Of a stretch of 64,000 nucleotides of DNA, positions 48,268 through 56,580 are shown in pieces (the first letter of the stretch is position 1; every line of letters begins with the position of its first letter). The notes under the pieces were generated by a model. That model had not been told where the DNA came from and ran no database searches. It was given only the letters and a program-made list of their open reading frames with translations. The DNA is taken from the NCBI RefSeq assembly GCF_008802405.1, contig NZ_VZDO01000018.1, positions 40,826-104,825 of the forward strand. Reading direction: 5' to 3'. A program made the position numbers and the translations under genes. Origin of the DNA: Plantimonas leprariae (lineage in GTDB: Bacteria > Pseudomonadota > Alphaproteobacteria > Rhizobiales > Rhizobiaceae).

Positions 48268-49407
48268 TTACCAGAAGGCCGCAGTCGCCTTCGTGCGGGT
48301 GTTGCCGACGGCGTAGAGCCGGCGGGACCCCAGCGCCTCGATGAGCCGGGCGCGGTGCTTCGTCCAGACCGCGCCAGCGCGCTGATCCTCGTCGAAGCCG
48401 AACACGACGAGCCGAGGCAGCGGGTCGAGCTGCAGCGCCGCCCCGTCCGCGACGCGGCGGATCAGTGGATTGAGCGGCGCGGCGGCGCCGCCGACCTCGC
48501 GGCGCAGCACGTCTAGTTCGGCTAGCGCTCGGCAGACGGCGGCGTATTCCGCGACGAGCCGCGTCTCGTGCCGGCGCAGCGTCGCCTCGTAGCGCGCGAT
48601 CTGCTCGAGCACCGGCGGCGTGCGGCTGGTGGCGGCGCGCAGCTCCTTGTTGGCGAAGTGCTTGGCCTCGTGGAACACGAGACGGATCGTCCCCTGCCCC
48701 TCCTCCAGCGTCGCGACGTCGAGCCGGTCGAGGCGGGTCGCGACGGGATCGGCGATCGTCGCGGCTTCGGTCGTTGTCGTGCTGGCAGCGTCGGCGGTCT
48801 CGATGGCCTCGGCGATCTCTACCCGCTCATCGGTGGGGTTGCCGGTTGCCGCCGGGTCTGACTGCGGCTCGGCGATGTCCGGAGCGGACGATGACCCCGG
48901 TGCCGTTGCTGTGCCGCCTTCCAGCACGATCTCGGTATCGACGACGTGCGGGCTGTTCACGAGCAGCGCATGCAGGCCGAGCTTCTCCGGGCCGGCGAGG
49001 CTGGTGGCGGCGCGCAGCATATCGGCGAGGGTTTGCGGCCCCTCGTAGCGCGTCCAGATCGCCGCCGCCGGGTCGAGCCCGAAGCTGCCGTCGTCGCCGA
49101 GCGACGCGTAGGCCTGGCGCGAGCGCTGCAGGTACTTCACGTGCGTCTTCGGGACGATCCGGCCGTTGGCGAACTCGGCAAGGAAGATCGAGGCACCGCG
49201 ATGGTAGACGGCGAGCGCGTCGCGCCGCACCGCGAGCACGAGATCAGGATGCCGCAGCACGTCCCGCAGCCAGGCTCCTTCGGCGACATGCACCAAGCGG
49301 GAGAGCTCGGCGGCGAAGGCCGGCGAGAAGCCGCGGCGGGGACCGAGCGACGTCGGAGTGGCCGATCCGGACGATGGTGCTGGCGAAGAGGTAGAGGAAC
49401 TCGTCAC
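48268..49407 (-). CDS. Putative PD-(D/E)XK-like nuclease (island operon)
   Basis: The GTG at 49407 is the best start that avoids overlap with the gene before it (379 residues); this is not certain. Residues 54-90 (PDLVLAVRRDALAVYHRGASIFLAEFANGRIVPKTHVKYL) precede a low-complexity Ala/Thr-rich middle (165-222). Then comes RLDRLDVATL...GTIRLVFHEAKHFANKELRA, which fits the PD-(D/E)XK core with Asp230 and Glu247-x-Lys249, followed by VLEQIARYEATL, a helix with the Gln often seen in such nucleases. No database search was possible, so the nuclease call rests on this pattern only. It lies 55 bases behind the metallo-beta-lactamase gene. Confidence 0.55.
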   Translation of the reverse strand: MTSSSTSSPAPSSGSATPTSLGPRRGFSPAFAAELSRLVHVAEGAWLRDVLRHPDLVLAVRRDALAVYHRGASIFLAEFANGRIVPKTHVKYLQRSRQAYASLGDDGSFGLDPAAAIWTRYEGPQTLADMLRAATSLAGPEKLGLHALLVNSPHVVDTEIVLEGGTATAPGSSSAPDIAEPQSDPAATGNPTDERVEIAEAIETADAASTTTTEAATIADPVATRLDRLDVATLEEGQGTIRLVFHEAKHFANKELRAATSRTPPVLEQIARYEATLRRHETRLVAEYAAVCRALAELDVLRREVGGAAAPLNPLIRRVADGAALQLDPLPRLVVFGFDEDQRAGAVWTKHRARLIEALGSRRLYAVGNTRTKATAAFW

Positions 49408-49462
49408 AGTGGGGACTCTTGGTAGGAAGGAAAGACAGCGGCAAAGAGGAGAGAGCCGACGG

Positions 49463-50722
49463 TCACGTGGCACTGTCCCGGACTGGCCACCATTCGCCAT
49501 CGCGGCGCAGTCGGACGTTGGCGAAGAGGTCCAGAAAGCGCTCGGGCTGGAAGGTGTGGATCGGGGTGAGCTGGCGCGGCGCAATGGCTGTCGCCAGCCG
49601 CTGCAGGTCGCCGACGGCCGCATGGCCGGACGTGTGAATGGAGCAGAGCGGGATGCCGCGCTCGGCGAGGTCTGCCTGCAGCGCCTGTCCCCGCGGCTCG
49701 GCGAGGTAGCCGTCCCATTGCGACCAGATGCAGCTGGCCGCTTCGAGACAGCCGGCGCGGTCGAGATCGCGCAGCATCGCTGGGCGGAACAGGAACGCGG
49801 CCTTCGGGGCGATGCCCTTCAGGTCTTCGTTGTAGATCCGGTTCGCCTTGTGCGGTTCGAGAAGATCGAAGCGTGCGGTCTGCTTGATGCGGATCCGCTG
49901 GTACTGCGGCACGTAGACGGCGACGTTCGGCCAGTGTGACTGCGGGATGTTTGCGTTCCCGGTCGCTCGCAGCACTTCCGCCGCGTAGAGGTCGATGACG
50001 AGGGTGCAGCCGGTGCGCTTGGCGGCGCGGTAGATCGACACCATGCGGTCGATGTTCTGTGCCGAGGCCGCGACCAGCACCATGCCGGCGCTGGCGCGGA
50101 ACGCCTCGACGAAGTCAGCCTCGACGTCGGCTTCGGTCGGAAATCGCTGGTTCGGATCGAGGCGGCCGAGCGTCGAGCCTTCCAGCAACATGACGTCGAT
50201 GTCGCGCGGTGGCTTTGCGACCATGCGCTCGAACAGGGCGGCTTTGCGGCCGTGGGCGCGTAGGTCGCCGGAATAGAACAGCCGCTCGCCGTCGGCTTCG
50301 ACGAGCAGCGCGTAGGCGTCGAAGCCGGAATGGTCGACGAGCTGCGGCGTCAGCGTGAACGGGCCGAAGCGCAGCGGCGTGCCGGAGCTGAACTCGACCG
50401 CCTTCGTCGGGACCCACGGCTTCGGCACGAAGGGGGCGGCAGCGCGGAGGATACGGTGCGTCGCTGCGCCGAATGCGACCGGCAGGTCGGGACCGGCGAG
50501 GTGCGCCAAGCCCCAATGGTCGAGATGGCCGTGGCTGAGGACGAGCGCCAAAAGATCGCCGCCGCCGGCGAGACCATCGATGGCGGGATGTGTCGCCGCG
50601 TCGTCCGGGTCGCCGCCGAGCGATAGGCCGAGGTCGAGCAGGAGGCGCGCGCCGTCCGCAGCCTGCAGTTCAATGCACGTCCCGCCGATCTCCCGCGTGC
50701 CTCGATGAATGCGGACATGCAT
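49463..50722 (-). CDS. Metallo-beta-lactamase/beta-CASP protein, RNase J-like
   Basis: The 419-residue protein has the HxHxDH metal motif at residues 64-69 (LSHGHLDHWG), further ligands in VDHSGFDAYALL and FYSGDLRAHG, and beta-CASP features: LVAASAQNIDRMVSIYRAAKRTG, IHTSGHAAVGDL and a closing TPIHTF. It begins MHVRIHRGTREIGGTCIEL, as RNase J and CPSF-type nucleases do. It is shorter than RNase J (about 550) because the C-terminal domain is absent. Likely an RNA or DNA hydrolase. First gene of the island operon, divergent from the XRE regulator. Confidence 0.82.
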   Translation of the reverse strand: MHVRIHRGTREIGGTCIELQAADGARLLLDLGLSLGGDPDDAATHPAIDGLAGGGDLLALVLSHGHLDHWGLAHLAGPDLPVAFGAATHRILRAAAPFVPKPWVPTKAVEFSSGTPLRFGPFTLTPQLVDHSGFDAYALLVEADGERLFYSGDLRAHGRKAALFERMVAKPPRDIDVMLLEGSTLGRLDPNQRFPTEADVEADFVEAFRASAGMVLVAASAQNIDRMVSIYRAAKRTGCTLVIDLYAAEVLRATGNANIPQSHWPNVAVYVPQYQRIRIKQTARFDLLEPHKANRIYNEDLKGIAPKAAFLFRPAMLRDLDRAGCLEAASCIWSQWDGYLAEPRGQALQADLAERGIPLCSIHTSGHAAVGDLQRLATAIAPRQLTPIHTFQPERFLDLFANVRLRRDGEWWPVRDSAT

Positions 50723-50758
50723 GCGAGGGACGCACCCAACCGAGACGAGTTTAGGAAA

Positions 50759-50782
50759 CTGTTCGAAGGCGATCGCGAACAG
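50759..50782. promoter_or_regulatory. Palindrome 1 between the nuclease-like operon and the XRE gene
   Basis: CTGTTCG-N10-CGAACAG is a perfect seven-base inverted repeat in the 117-base divergent gap. It is suited to bind a dimer of the XRE protein and so to repress both directions. Confidence 0.55.
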
Positions 50783-50790
50783 CTAATATG

Positions 50791-50804
50791 TCGAAGATAT
50801 TCGA
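50791..50804. promoter_or_regulatory. Palindrome 2 between the nuclease-like operon and the XRE gene
   Basis: TCGAA-GATA-TTCGA is a second inverted repeat nine bases after the first and sharing the TTCGA half, 35 bases before the XRE start. Paired operators of this kind are usual for controller proteins. Confidence 0.5.
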
Positions 50805-50839
50805 TGGTTTGATAGCCGGCAAGCTGGTGCGTCATCGTC

Positions 50840-51100
50840 ATGGACGGACGCGCCCGCGTGGCATGGCACCTGCGCCGGTTGAGGGTTGAGCGCGGGCTGT
50901 CGCAGGAAAGCCTCGGCGTCGATGCCGGCGTTGACCGCGGCTACGTCAGCGGCATCGAGCGGCAGACATTCAACCCGACGATCGAGATCATCGATCGACT
51001 CGCCAACGCATTGGGCGTCGACGTCAGCGCCTTCTTCGACCTACCGAACTCAGAAGACGCCGAACCACAGCCGTTGAAGAGCGGTCGAAAACCGCGATAG
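50840..51100 (+). CDS. XRE-family transcription regulator (small, controller-like)
   Basis: An 86-residue protein made almost only of one helix-turn-helix domain: VAWHLRRLRVERGLSQESLGVDAGVDRGYVSGIERQTFNPTIEIIDRLANALGVDVSAFF, with a short charged tail. Size and divergent position resemble controller proteins of restriction-modification and toxin systems. The two palindromes in front make self-control and control of the minus-strand operon likely (inference). The 230 bases behind it (51101-51330) show nothing. Confidence 0.88.
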   Translation: MDGRARVAWHLRRLRVERGLSQESLGVDAGVDRGYVSGIERQTFNPTIEIIDRLANALGVDVSAFFDLPNSEDAEPQPLKSGRKPR

Positions 51101-51330
51101 CTTATACACCTCAGGGCAGCTTCGCGCCCGTTGCGGTCGATCATAGGCATTTCGTGATGCTCTGAAAGCGGACGTTCAGCCCAGGCAGGGTTGCGCCGAT
51201 ACGATGGGGGAAAGTGCAACGTCCCATAGGCGGACGAGCTGCGGCGAGTCACCTCACATCTAGACTGTCCTAACTTAATCTGACTTCAAGCAAGTTCGGG
51301 TTAGATCCTGCGACCAACGGCTGTTAACCG

Positions 51331-53505
51331 ATGCTCGCGCGCTTTCGCCATGTTTCGCTCCTCTACGGCATCCTCGCCGCCGTGACGGTGGTGCTGCTCG
51401 CCGTGCAGGTCCCAAGCGTCTGGACGGATGTCGTCGAGGAACGCCATGCCGTCGAGGCCGCCGCCAAACGTCAGGCGACCGCCGCCATCGACATGCTGGA
51501 GGCGGTCCACATCCAGGCGATGCTGCATCGGAACCGGATCGAAGACGGCGACCCGGCGATCGACACCTTGAACGGCAGCATGGAGCAGTTTTCCAGCGCC
51601 AGCCAGGGTACCAAGCTCTGGGTGTTCATGGGACCAAAGGTCCTCGACTTCCAGCGCGCCGCCGGCGAAACCGAGATCGAAGGTCCGCGCGATGCGGTCG
51701 ATGAAGCGGTCGTCGCCTCGCGTCAGCCTCGCCAGTCGTTCGAAGGCAACCAGTTCCGTCTGTCCCGACCGGTCGTTCTCGGCGAGGGCCATGCCGCGAG
51801 CCCACGGTGCGCCGAATGCCACACGGCGATGATGGACATCACCAAGGGCGAGGTCATTGGCGGCTACGGCGCCGCGGTCGACCTGACGGCGCCGCTGCAG
51901 AACTGGCGTTCCGGGTTGTTCCGGCAGATCGGCGAAGCGATTGCCATCCTCATCGGAACGCTCGCAGCGATCTACATCCTCTTGCGCGTGGCGGCGCTGC
52001 GCCCGCTAACCCGCCTGTCGCAAGCGACGAAGCGGCTCGCGGCCGGCGACACGGACGTTGCCATCGATCTCGACAACCGGCGCGACGCCATCGGTGCCAT
52101 GGCCGGGGCGCTGCGGATCTTCCGCGACGGCCTCGTCGCCAAACGCAAGCTGGAAGCCGAAAACGAGCAGGCGCAGAGCGAGCTGCGCTATCTCGCCTCC
52201 CACGATACATTGACCGGCCTTCCCAACCGAGCCCTGTTCCGGCAACGCCTTGCGGAAGCCCTAGCGGCGAACGACAGCTCCCTCGCCGTCTTCTGCCTCG
52301 ACATCGACCACTTCAAGACGATCAACGACACGCTGGGGCACGCTGCCGGCGACAAGTTCCTGCAGATCGTGGCGGAGCGGCTGCGCGCAGCCGTCGGCCT
52401 GAACGGGTTCGCCGCGCGCCTCGGCGGCGACGAGTTCGCGCTGGTCCATACGACGCAGAGCGGCGTGTCGGCGGTGGACGATTTGTGCCAGGCGCTGCTC
52501 GCGGCGTTCAAGGACCGCGTCGAGATCGAGGGCCGCAAGTTCCCGCTCACCCTGTCCGTCGGCATCGCGCTGGCACCTGCCGACGGCCGGACCGCGGAGG
52601 AGCTGCTGCAGCATGCCGATGTCGCGCTCTACCGAGCGAAGGGGGAAGGGCGGAACACCTACCGCTTCTTCGATGCGCAGATGAACGAGGCGATCGCGGA
52701 ACGCCGGGAACTGGAAGGCGATCTCAGAGAAGCATTCGAGCGAGGCGATCTCGAATTGCACTATCAGCCGCTGGTCGACGTCGGCTCGGGGACGATCGTC
52801 GCCGTCGAGGCGTTGATGCGCTGGCAGCATCCGGAAAGGGGCTGGATCAGTCCGGCCGTATTCATCCCGATCGCCGAAACCTGCGGACTGATCGTGCCGA
52901 TGGGACGCTGGCTCTTGCAAACGGCTTGTGCGCAGGCGGCGATGTGGCCCGGCATCTCGCTGTCGGTCAATCTGTCGCCGGCGCAGTTTCGCGATCGCGA
53001 TCTCGTGCCGTTCGTCGCCGCGACGCTGGCGGAGGCGAAGTTCCCGGCCGAGCGTCTGGAGATCGAGATCACCGAAGGGCTGCTGCTCGACGCCAGTCTG
53101 AAGCCGCTGGAAACGCTGCTCGCGCTGAAGGCGCTGGGCGTGAAGATCGCGATGGACGACTTTGGCACCGGCTATTCGAGCCTCGGTTACCTGCAGAGCT
53201 TTCCGTTCGACAAGATCAAGATCGACCGCTCGTTCGTCAGCGCGATCGAGACGAACCCGAGCGCCGCGGCGATCGTCCGGTCCGTGGTCGGGCTCGGCCA
53301 GAGCCTCGGCATGACGACGACGGCGGAAGGCGTCGAGACGGCAGGGCAGATGGCGTTCCTCCAAGGCGAGCGCTGCGATCAGGTGCAGGGCTACCTGTTG
53401 GCCAAGCCACAGGATCCGCTGCGATTGACCGCGCTGCTGGGAACGTGGCGGGACGGTGCGTTCACCACCGCTGATAAGGACATGAGCCTTCAAGCGACCG
53501 GCTGA
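51331..53505 (+). CDS. GGDEF-EAL c-di-GMP enzyme with a haem-binding periplasmic sensor domain
   Basis: The 724-residue protein has an N-terminal membrane helix (HVSLLYGILAAVTVVLLAVQV), a periplasmic domain of about 165 residues of the DUF3365/Tll0287-like type with a c-type haem motif Cys160-x-x-Cys163-His164 (PRCAECHTA), a second helix (IAILIGTLAAIYILLRVAAL), HAMP, GGDEF at 365-369 and EAL at 493-495. EAL residues are intact (ELTEGLLLD-type motif IEITEG, MDDFGTGYSS, KIDRSF, AEGVET, QGYLLAKP). It may sense redox state, gas or haem and set c-di-GMP in either direction. Confidence 0.9.
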   Translation: MLARFRHVSLLYGILAAVTVVLLAVQVPSVWTDVVEERHAVEAAAKRQATAAIDMLEAVHIQAMLHRNRIEDGDPAIDTLNGSMEQFSSASQGTKLWVFMGPKVLDFQRAAGETEIEGPRDAVDEAVVASRQPRQSFEGNQFRLSRPVVLGEGHAASPRCAECHTAMMDITKGEVIGGYGAAVDLTAPLQNWRSGLFRQIGEAIAILIGTLAAIYILLRVAALRPLTRLSQATKRLAAGDTDVAIDLDNRRDAIGAMAGALRIFRDGLVAKRKLEAENEQAQSELRYLASHDTLTGLPNRALFRQRLAEALAANDSSLAVFCLDIDHFKTINDTLGHAAGDKFLQIVAERLRAAVGLNGFAARLGGDEFALVHTTQSGVSAVDDLCQALLAAFKDRVEIEGRKFPLTLSVGIALAPADGRTAEELLQHADVALYRAKGEGRNTYRFFDAQMNEAIAERRELEGDLREAFERGDLELHYQPLVDVGSGTIVAVEALMRWQHPERGWISPAVFIPIAETCGLIVPMGRWLLQTACAQAAMWPGISLSVNLSPAQFRDRDLVPFVAATLAEAKFPAERLEIEITEGLLLDASLKPLETLLALKALGVKIAMDDFGTGYSSLGYLQSFPFDKIKIDRSFVSAIETNPSAAAIVRSVVGLGQSLGMTTTAEGVETAGQMAFLQGERCDQVQGYLLAKPQDPLRLTALLGTWRDGAFTTADKDMSLQATG

Positions 53506-53824
53506 CGAACCTACGAGCGGTTCGAAGCCTGCCCGGCCATACGACGGTCGAAAGCATGGTTCGTTATTCTGGTGTTGACATCGAGGATGCGCCCAGAGCA
53601 AGAACTTGTTGGAACAGCCGGACGGCACGAATAGCTGGCGGTCCGGTTTCAAAAAACGTGGGGAGGAAAGCGCACGCCCTTGCCGGACGAACTTCGACCG
53701 CACTTTCGTACGTGTAAGCTCATGCGCCACTCCGAAGCCGCGGTGGTGCGGTGGACCTCGCGCTACGACCGCTTGCTACACATATCAGTGGCATCGCCGG
53801 TGATTCGTCGGCATTCGTTCGGGG
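53506..53824. other. Intergenic region with no recognised feature
   Basis: These 319 bases separate the GGDEF-EAL gene from the convergent GntR gene. Short open frames exist but show no family features and no convincing ribosome sites. I see no terminator hairpin with a T run. Confidence 0.6.
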
Positions 53825-54607
53825 TTACGCACGCCGTGTCATGGTCGAGCTGGCGGGCAGCTTCTCGGCGTGCTCCACGGCGTTGACGAGGCTGCGCAGC
53901 AGGCGGCGGACACGATCGTAGGCGAGTGCGTCGTCGTGCGCCTCGATCGCGACGAGGATGTCCCTATGCGCCTCGAGGTCGCCAACTGAATGGCCGAACA
54001 GGGCATTTGTGACCGGCGCCGTCAGCGACAGGGCGGTGCGGACCAGAGACCCGAGCGGCTGGTAGAAGCGGTTCTCCGTCGCCGCCAGCACAGCCTCATG
54101 GAACCGGCAGTCCGCCTCGACCGGATCGACGGTGCCTGGACCGGCGGACTCCATCAACTCGTAGGCCCTCCGGATGTCCGCGATCCGCGCGACGCGGCCC
54201 TTCCGCGCTGCCAGCGCCGCGGCCTCGGGCTCGAAGCCGAGCCGGAGCTCGATCAGTTCGACGATCGTGCGTCGGTCCGGCGGCGCCTGTCGCAGCCAGA
54301 AGAGCACTTCGGCGTCGAGCAGGTTCCAGTCCCCGGTCGGGTTGACCTGCGTGCCGCGGCGCGGGCGCGTGTTCACCAATCCTTTTGCCGCCAGCATCTT
54401 CACCGCCTCGCGCACGGCGCTGCGGCCGACGCCATAGGCGAGCGACATCTCCGCCTCGTTCGGCAGGAGCGCGCCCTGGTCGACCCGGCCGGTGACGATG
54501 TCGAACCCGAGGCGGTTGACGAGGTCGACGGTGACGTTGCCCGACGTGACCGTCGAGCGCCCCGGCGCAAAGGGCGTAGCGTTGGCTGCGAAGGTACTGG
54601 ATTTCAC
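53825..54607 (-). CDS. GntR-family transcription regulator, FadR subfamily
   Basis: With GTG 54607 the product has 260 residues; TTG 54661 would add 18. Winged helix-turn-helix LLPNEAEMSLAYGVGRSAVREAVKMLAAKGLV with wing TRPRRGTQV, then an FCD domain (IELRLGFEPEAAALAARKG, ADCRFHEAVLAATENRFYQPLGSL, AHRDILVAIEAHD). It shares with the regulator at 6433 the stretch NLLDxxVLxW and almost all of the HTH. It ends the sugar-acid operon at 54.7-60.1 kb and should control it. Confidence 0.88.
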   Translation of the reverse strand: MKSSTFAANATPFAPGRSTVTSGNVTVDLVNRLGFDIVTGRVDQGALLPNEAEMSLAYGVGRSAVREAVKMLAAKGLVNTRPRRGTQVNPTGDWNLLDAEVLFWLRQAPPDRRTIVELIELRLGFEPEAAALAARKGRVARIADIRRAYELMESAGPGTVDPVEADCRFHEAVLAATENRFYQPLGSLVRTALSLTAPVTNALFGHSVGDLEAHRDILVAIEAHDDALAYDRVRRLLRSLVNAVEHAEKLPASSTMTRRA

Positions 54608-54704
54608 GTTGTCGGACCCGTCTCGTCTCCGGAAGGTGCGCCGGCCCGATGCGGACCGCAAGCCGGGCCGACGCTCGAGCGAAGCGCGGTCGAAGGAAGT
54701 CGCT

Positions 54705-55469
54705 TCACACAGCGCTGGTCATGCCGCCATCGACGAAGAGGATCTGGCCAGTGACGAAGCTGGCCGCGTCGGAGGCGAGGAACACCGCGGCGCCGGCGAG
54801 TTCGGCCACCTCGCCCCAGCGCCCGAGCGGCGTGCGCTGGCAGAGCCATTCGGAGAAAGCAGCGTCGGCGGTGAGCGTTGCGTTCAGCTCGGTGGCGAAG
54901 TAGCCAGGCGCTATGGCGTTGACGCGGATGCCCTTCGGCCCGAGCTCCGCTGCCAGCCCGCGCGTCAGCATCTACACTCCGCCCTTGGACGCCGTGTAGG
55001 GCACGATGGTCGGGCGGCCGAGCTCGCTCTGCACCGAGCCGACGTTGAGGATTGCGCCGCGCCGGCGGGAGATCATGTGCCGGACGACCGCCTGCGAGAC
55101 GTAGAGCGCGCTCATCAGGTTGGTCTCGATCACCTGTCGCATCGCCTCCACGGGGAAGTCCTCGAACGGGGCGCGGTGCTGCATGCCAGCATTGTTGACG
55201 AGGACGTCGATCGGCCCGACCTCCCGCTCGATCCTTTCGACCGCGTCGGCCACCGCCGCGGCGTCCGCGACGTCGAAGACGCTCGTGCGCACGTCGATGC
55301 CGACCGCGCGCAAGTCCGCCGCCGCCCGCTGCGTCCGCTCCGCCCCGCGCCCGTTCAGGACGACGCGGGCGCCCGCCCGGCCGAGTCCTTCGGCGACGGC
55401 GAGGCCGATGCCGCGGTTGGAGCCGGTGACGAGCGCGACGCGCCCGCCGAGATCGAAGGAATCGCGCAT
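54705..55469 (-). pseudogene. SDR, gluconate/idonate 5-dehydrogenase-like, interrupted by one amber codon
   Basis: The reading frame of 254 codons is intact except for TAG at 54972-54974. The first part (165 residues) has TGSNRGIG, NNAG, and SVQSELGRPTIVPYTASKGGV, with catalytic Ser, Tyr and Lys. After the TAG the same frame goes on with MLTRGLAAELGPKGIRVNAIAPGYFATEL...PLGRWGEVAELAGAAVFLASDAASFVTGQILFVDGG, a perfect SDR C-terminus. Homologues have Lys at the stop (GGVKMLTR), one base from TAG. Either a very recent nonsense mutation or a sequence error. Such enzymes interconvert 5-keto-gluconate and gluconate, next to idonate dehydrogenase. Confidence 0.88.
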
Positions 55470-55488
55470 CTTTGCCCCGTTCCGCCCG

Positions 55489-56520
55489 TCAGAAGCCGAG
55501 CTGTACCTTCATGGCGCGGCGTTTATCGCCGGCCAGCTCGAAGGCCTGCCTCGCGTCGGCGACCCCGACCGTCCCGGTGAGGAGCGGCGCGACGTCGACC
55601 AACCGCCTCGCGATGAAGGAAACGGCTGTCGCGAACTCCTCGTGAAAGCGAAATGCGCCGCGCAGTTCGATCTCCTTCGTGACGACGAGCGAGACCGGCA
55701 AAGCCGCCTCGCCCCCCTGGCCCACCAGGACGAGGACGCCGCGGGGCTTCAGCGCCGCCAGGCCCGGCACGATCGCCGCGCCGCTGCCGGAGGCCTCGAA
55801 CATGATGTCGAACGTGCCCTTGCCGGCCGCGAAGGCGGCGAGCGCGTCCGGCTCGGCGGCGACGTCGAGGGTCCGGTCCGCGCCGACCCTCGCCGCGAAG
55901 GCGAGCGGCGCGTCGAGGACGTCCGTCACCACGATCTCGCCCGCCCCGGCGCGCCGGGCGGCGGCCGCGACCAGTACCCCGATCGGCCCCGAGCCGGTGA
56001 CGAGCACGCGCCGGCCGACGAGCGGTCCCGCCCGCGACATGGCGTGCAGCGCGACGGCGAGCGGCTCGGCGAATGCGGCCTCGGCGGGCGACACGCCGTC
56101 CGGCACGGGAACCGCCTGGGTCTCGCGGCAGACCAGCGTTTCGCGGAAGCCACCCTGGACATGGGGCCAGCGCATGGCGCTGCCGAGGAAGCGCATGTCG
56201 AGGCAATGGTTCTGCAGGCCCTTCCGGCAATACTCGCAGGCCTCGCACGGGAGGGAAGGGTTCACCGCGACGGTCTGCCCGACGCGCAGGGCCGCGACGC
56301 CGGCGCCGCATTCCGCCACGACGCCGGCGATCTCGTGGCCGAGGATCATCGGCGCCTTCAGCCGCACCGCGCCGAAGCCGCCGTGCCGGAAGTAGTGGAG
56401 GTCCGAGCCGCAGATGCCGCCCGCCGCGATCCGCACCCGCACCTCGCCGGTCCCCACCGGCTCCTCGCCCACCTCGTCGATTCGAAGATCGCCGGGCGCA
56501 TGAATCACCACAGCCTTCAT
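55489..56520 (-). CDS. idnD: L-idonate 5-dehydrogenase (zinc MDR)
   Basis: The 343-residue protein has catalytic zinc ligands in GGICGSDLHYF and GHEIAG, structural-zinc cysteines in NPSLPCEACEYCRKGLQNHC, the IdnD-typical RFLGSAMRWPHVQGGF, and cofactor motif VTGSGPIGVL. It oxidises L-idonate to 5-keto-gluconate. The next gene downstream is the SDR that would reduce 5-keto-gluconate, but that gene carries a stop. The substrate call relies on the family signature and context. Confidence 0.88.
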   Translation of the reverse strand: MKAVVIHAPGDLRIDEVGEEPVGTGEVRVRIAAGGICGSDLHYFRHGGFGAVRLKAPMILGHEIAGVVAECGAGVAALRVGQTVAVNPSLPCEACEYCRKGLQNHCLDMRFLGSAMRWPHVQGGFRETLVCRETQAVPVPDGVSPAEAAFAEPLAVALHAMSRAGPLVGRRVLVTGSGPIGVLVAAAARRAGAGEIVVTDVLDAPLAFAARVGADRTLDVAAEPDALAAFAAGKGTFDIMFEASGSGAAIVPGLAALKPRGVLVLVGQGGEAALPVSLVVTKEIELRGAFRFHEEFATAVSFIARRLVDVAPLLTGTVGVADARQAFELAGDKRRAMKVQLGF

Positions 56521-56580
56521 GGATGTCCTGCCTGGTTGCCGGCGGCGGCGGCCAAAGCTGGCCGGCCGCCGCCGTCCGGT

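Noticed and set aside
53606..53803. Short open frame in the gap behind the GGDEF-EAL gene
   Set aside because: No ribosome site, no family features and unusual residue use (many Trp, Cys, Arg); taken as noise.
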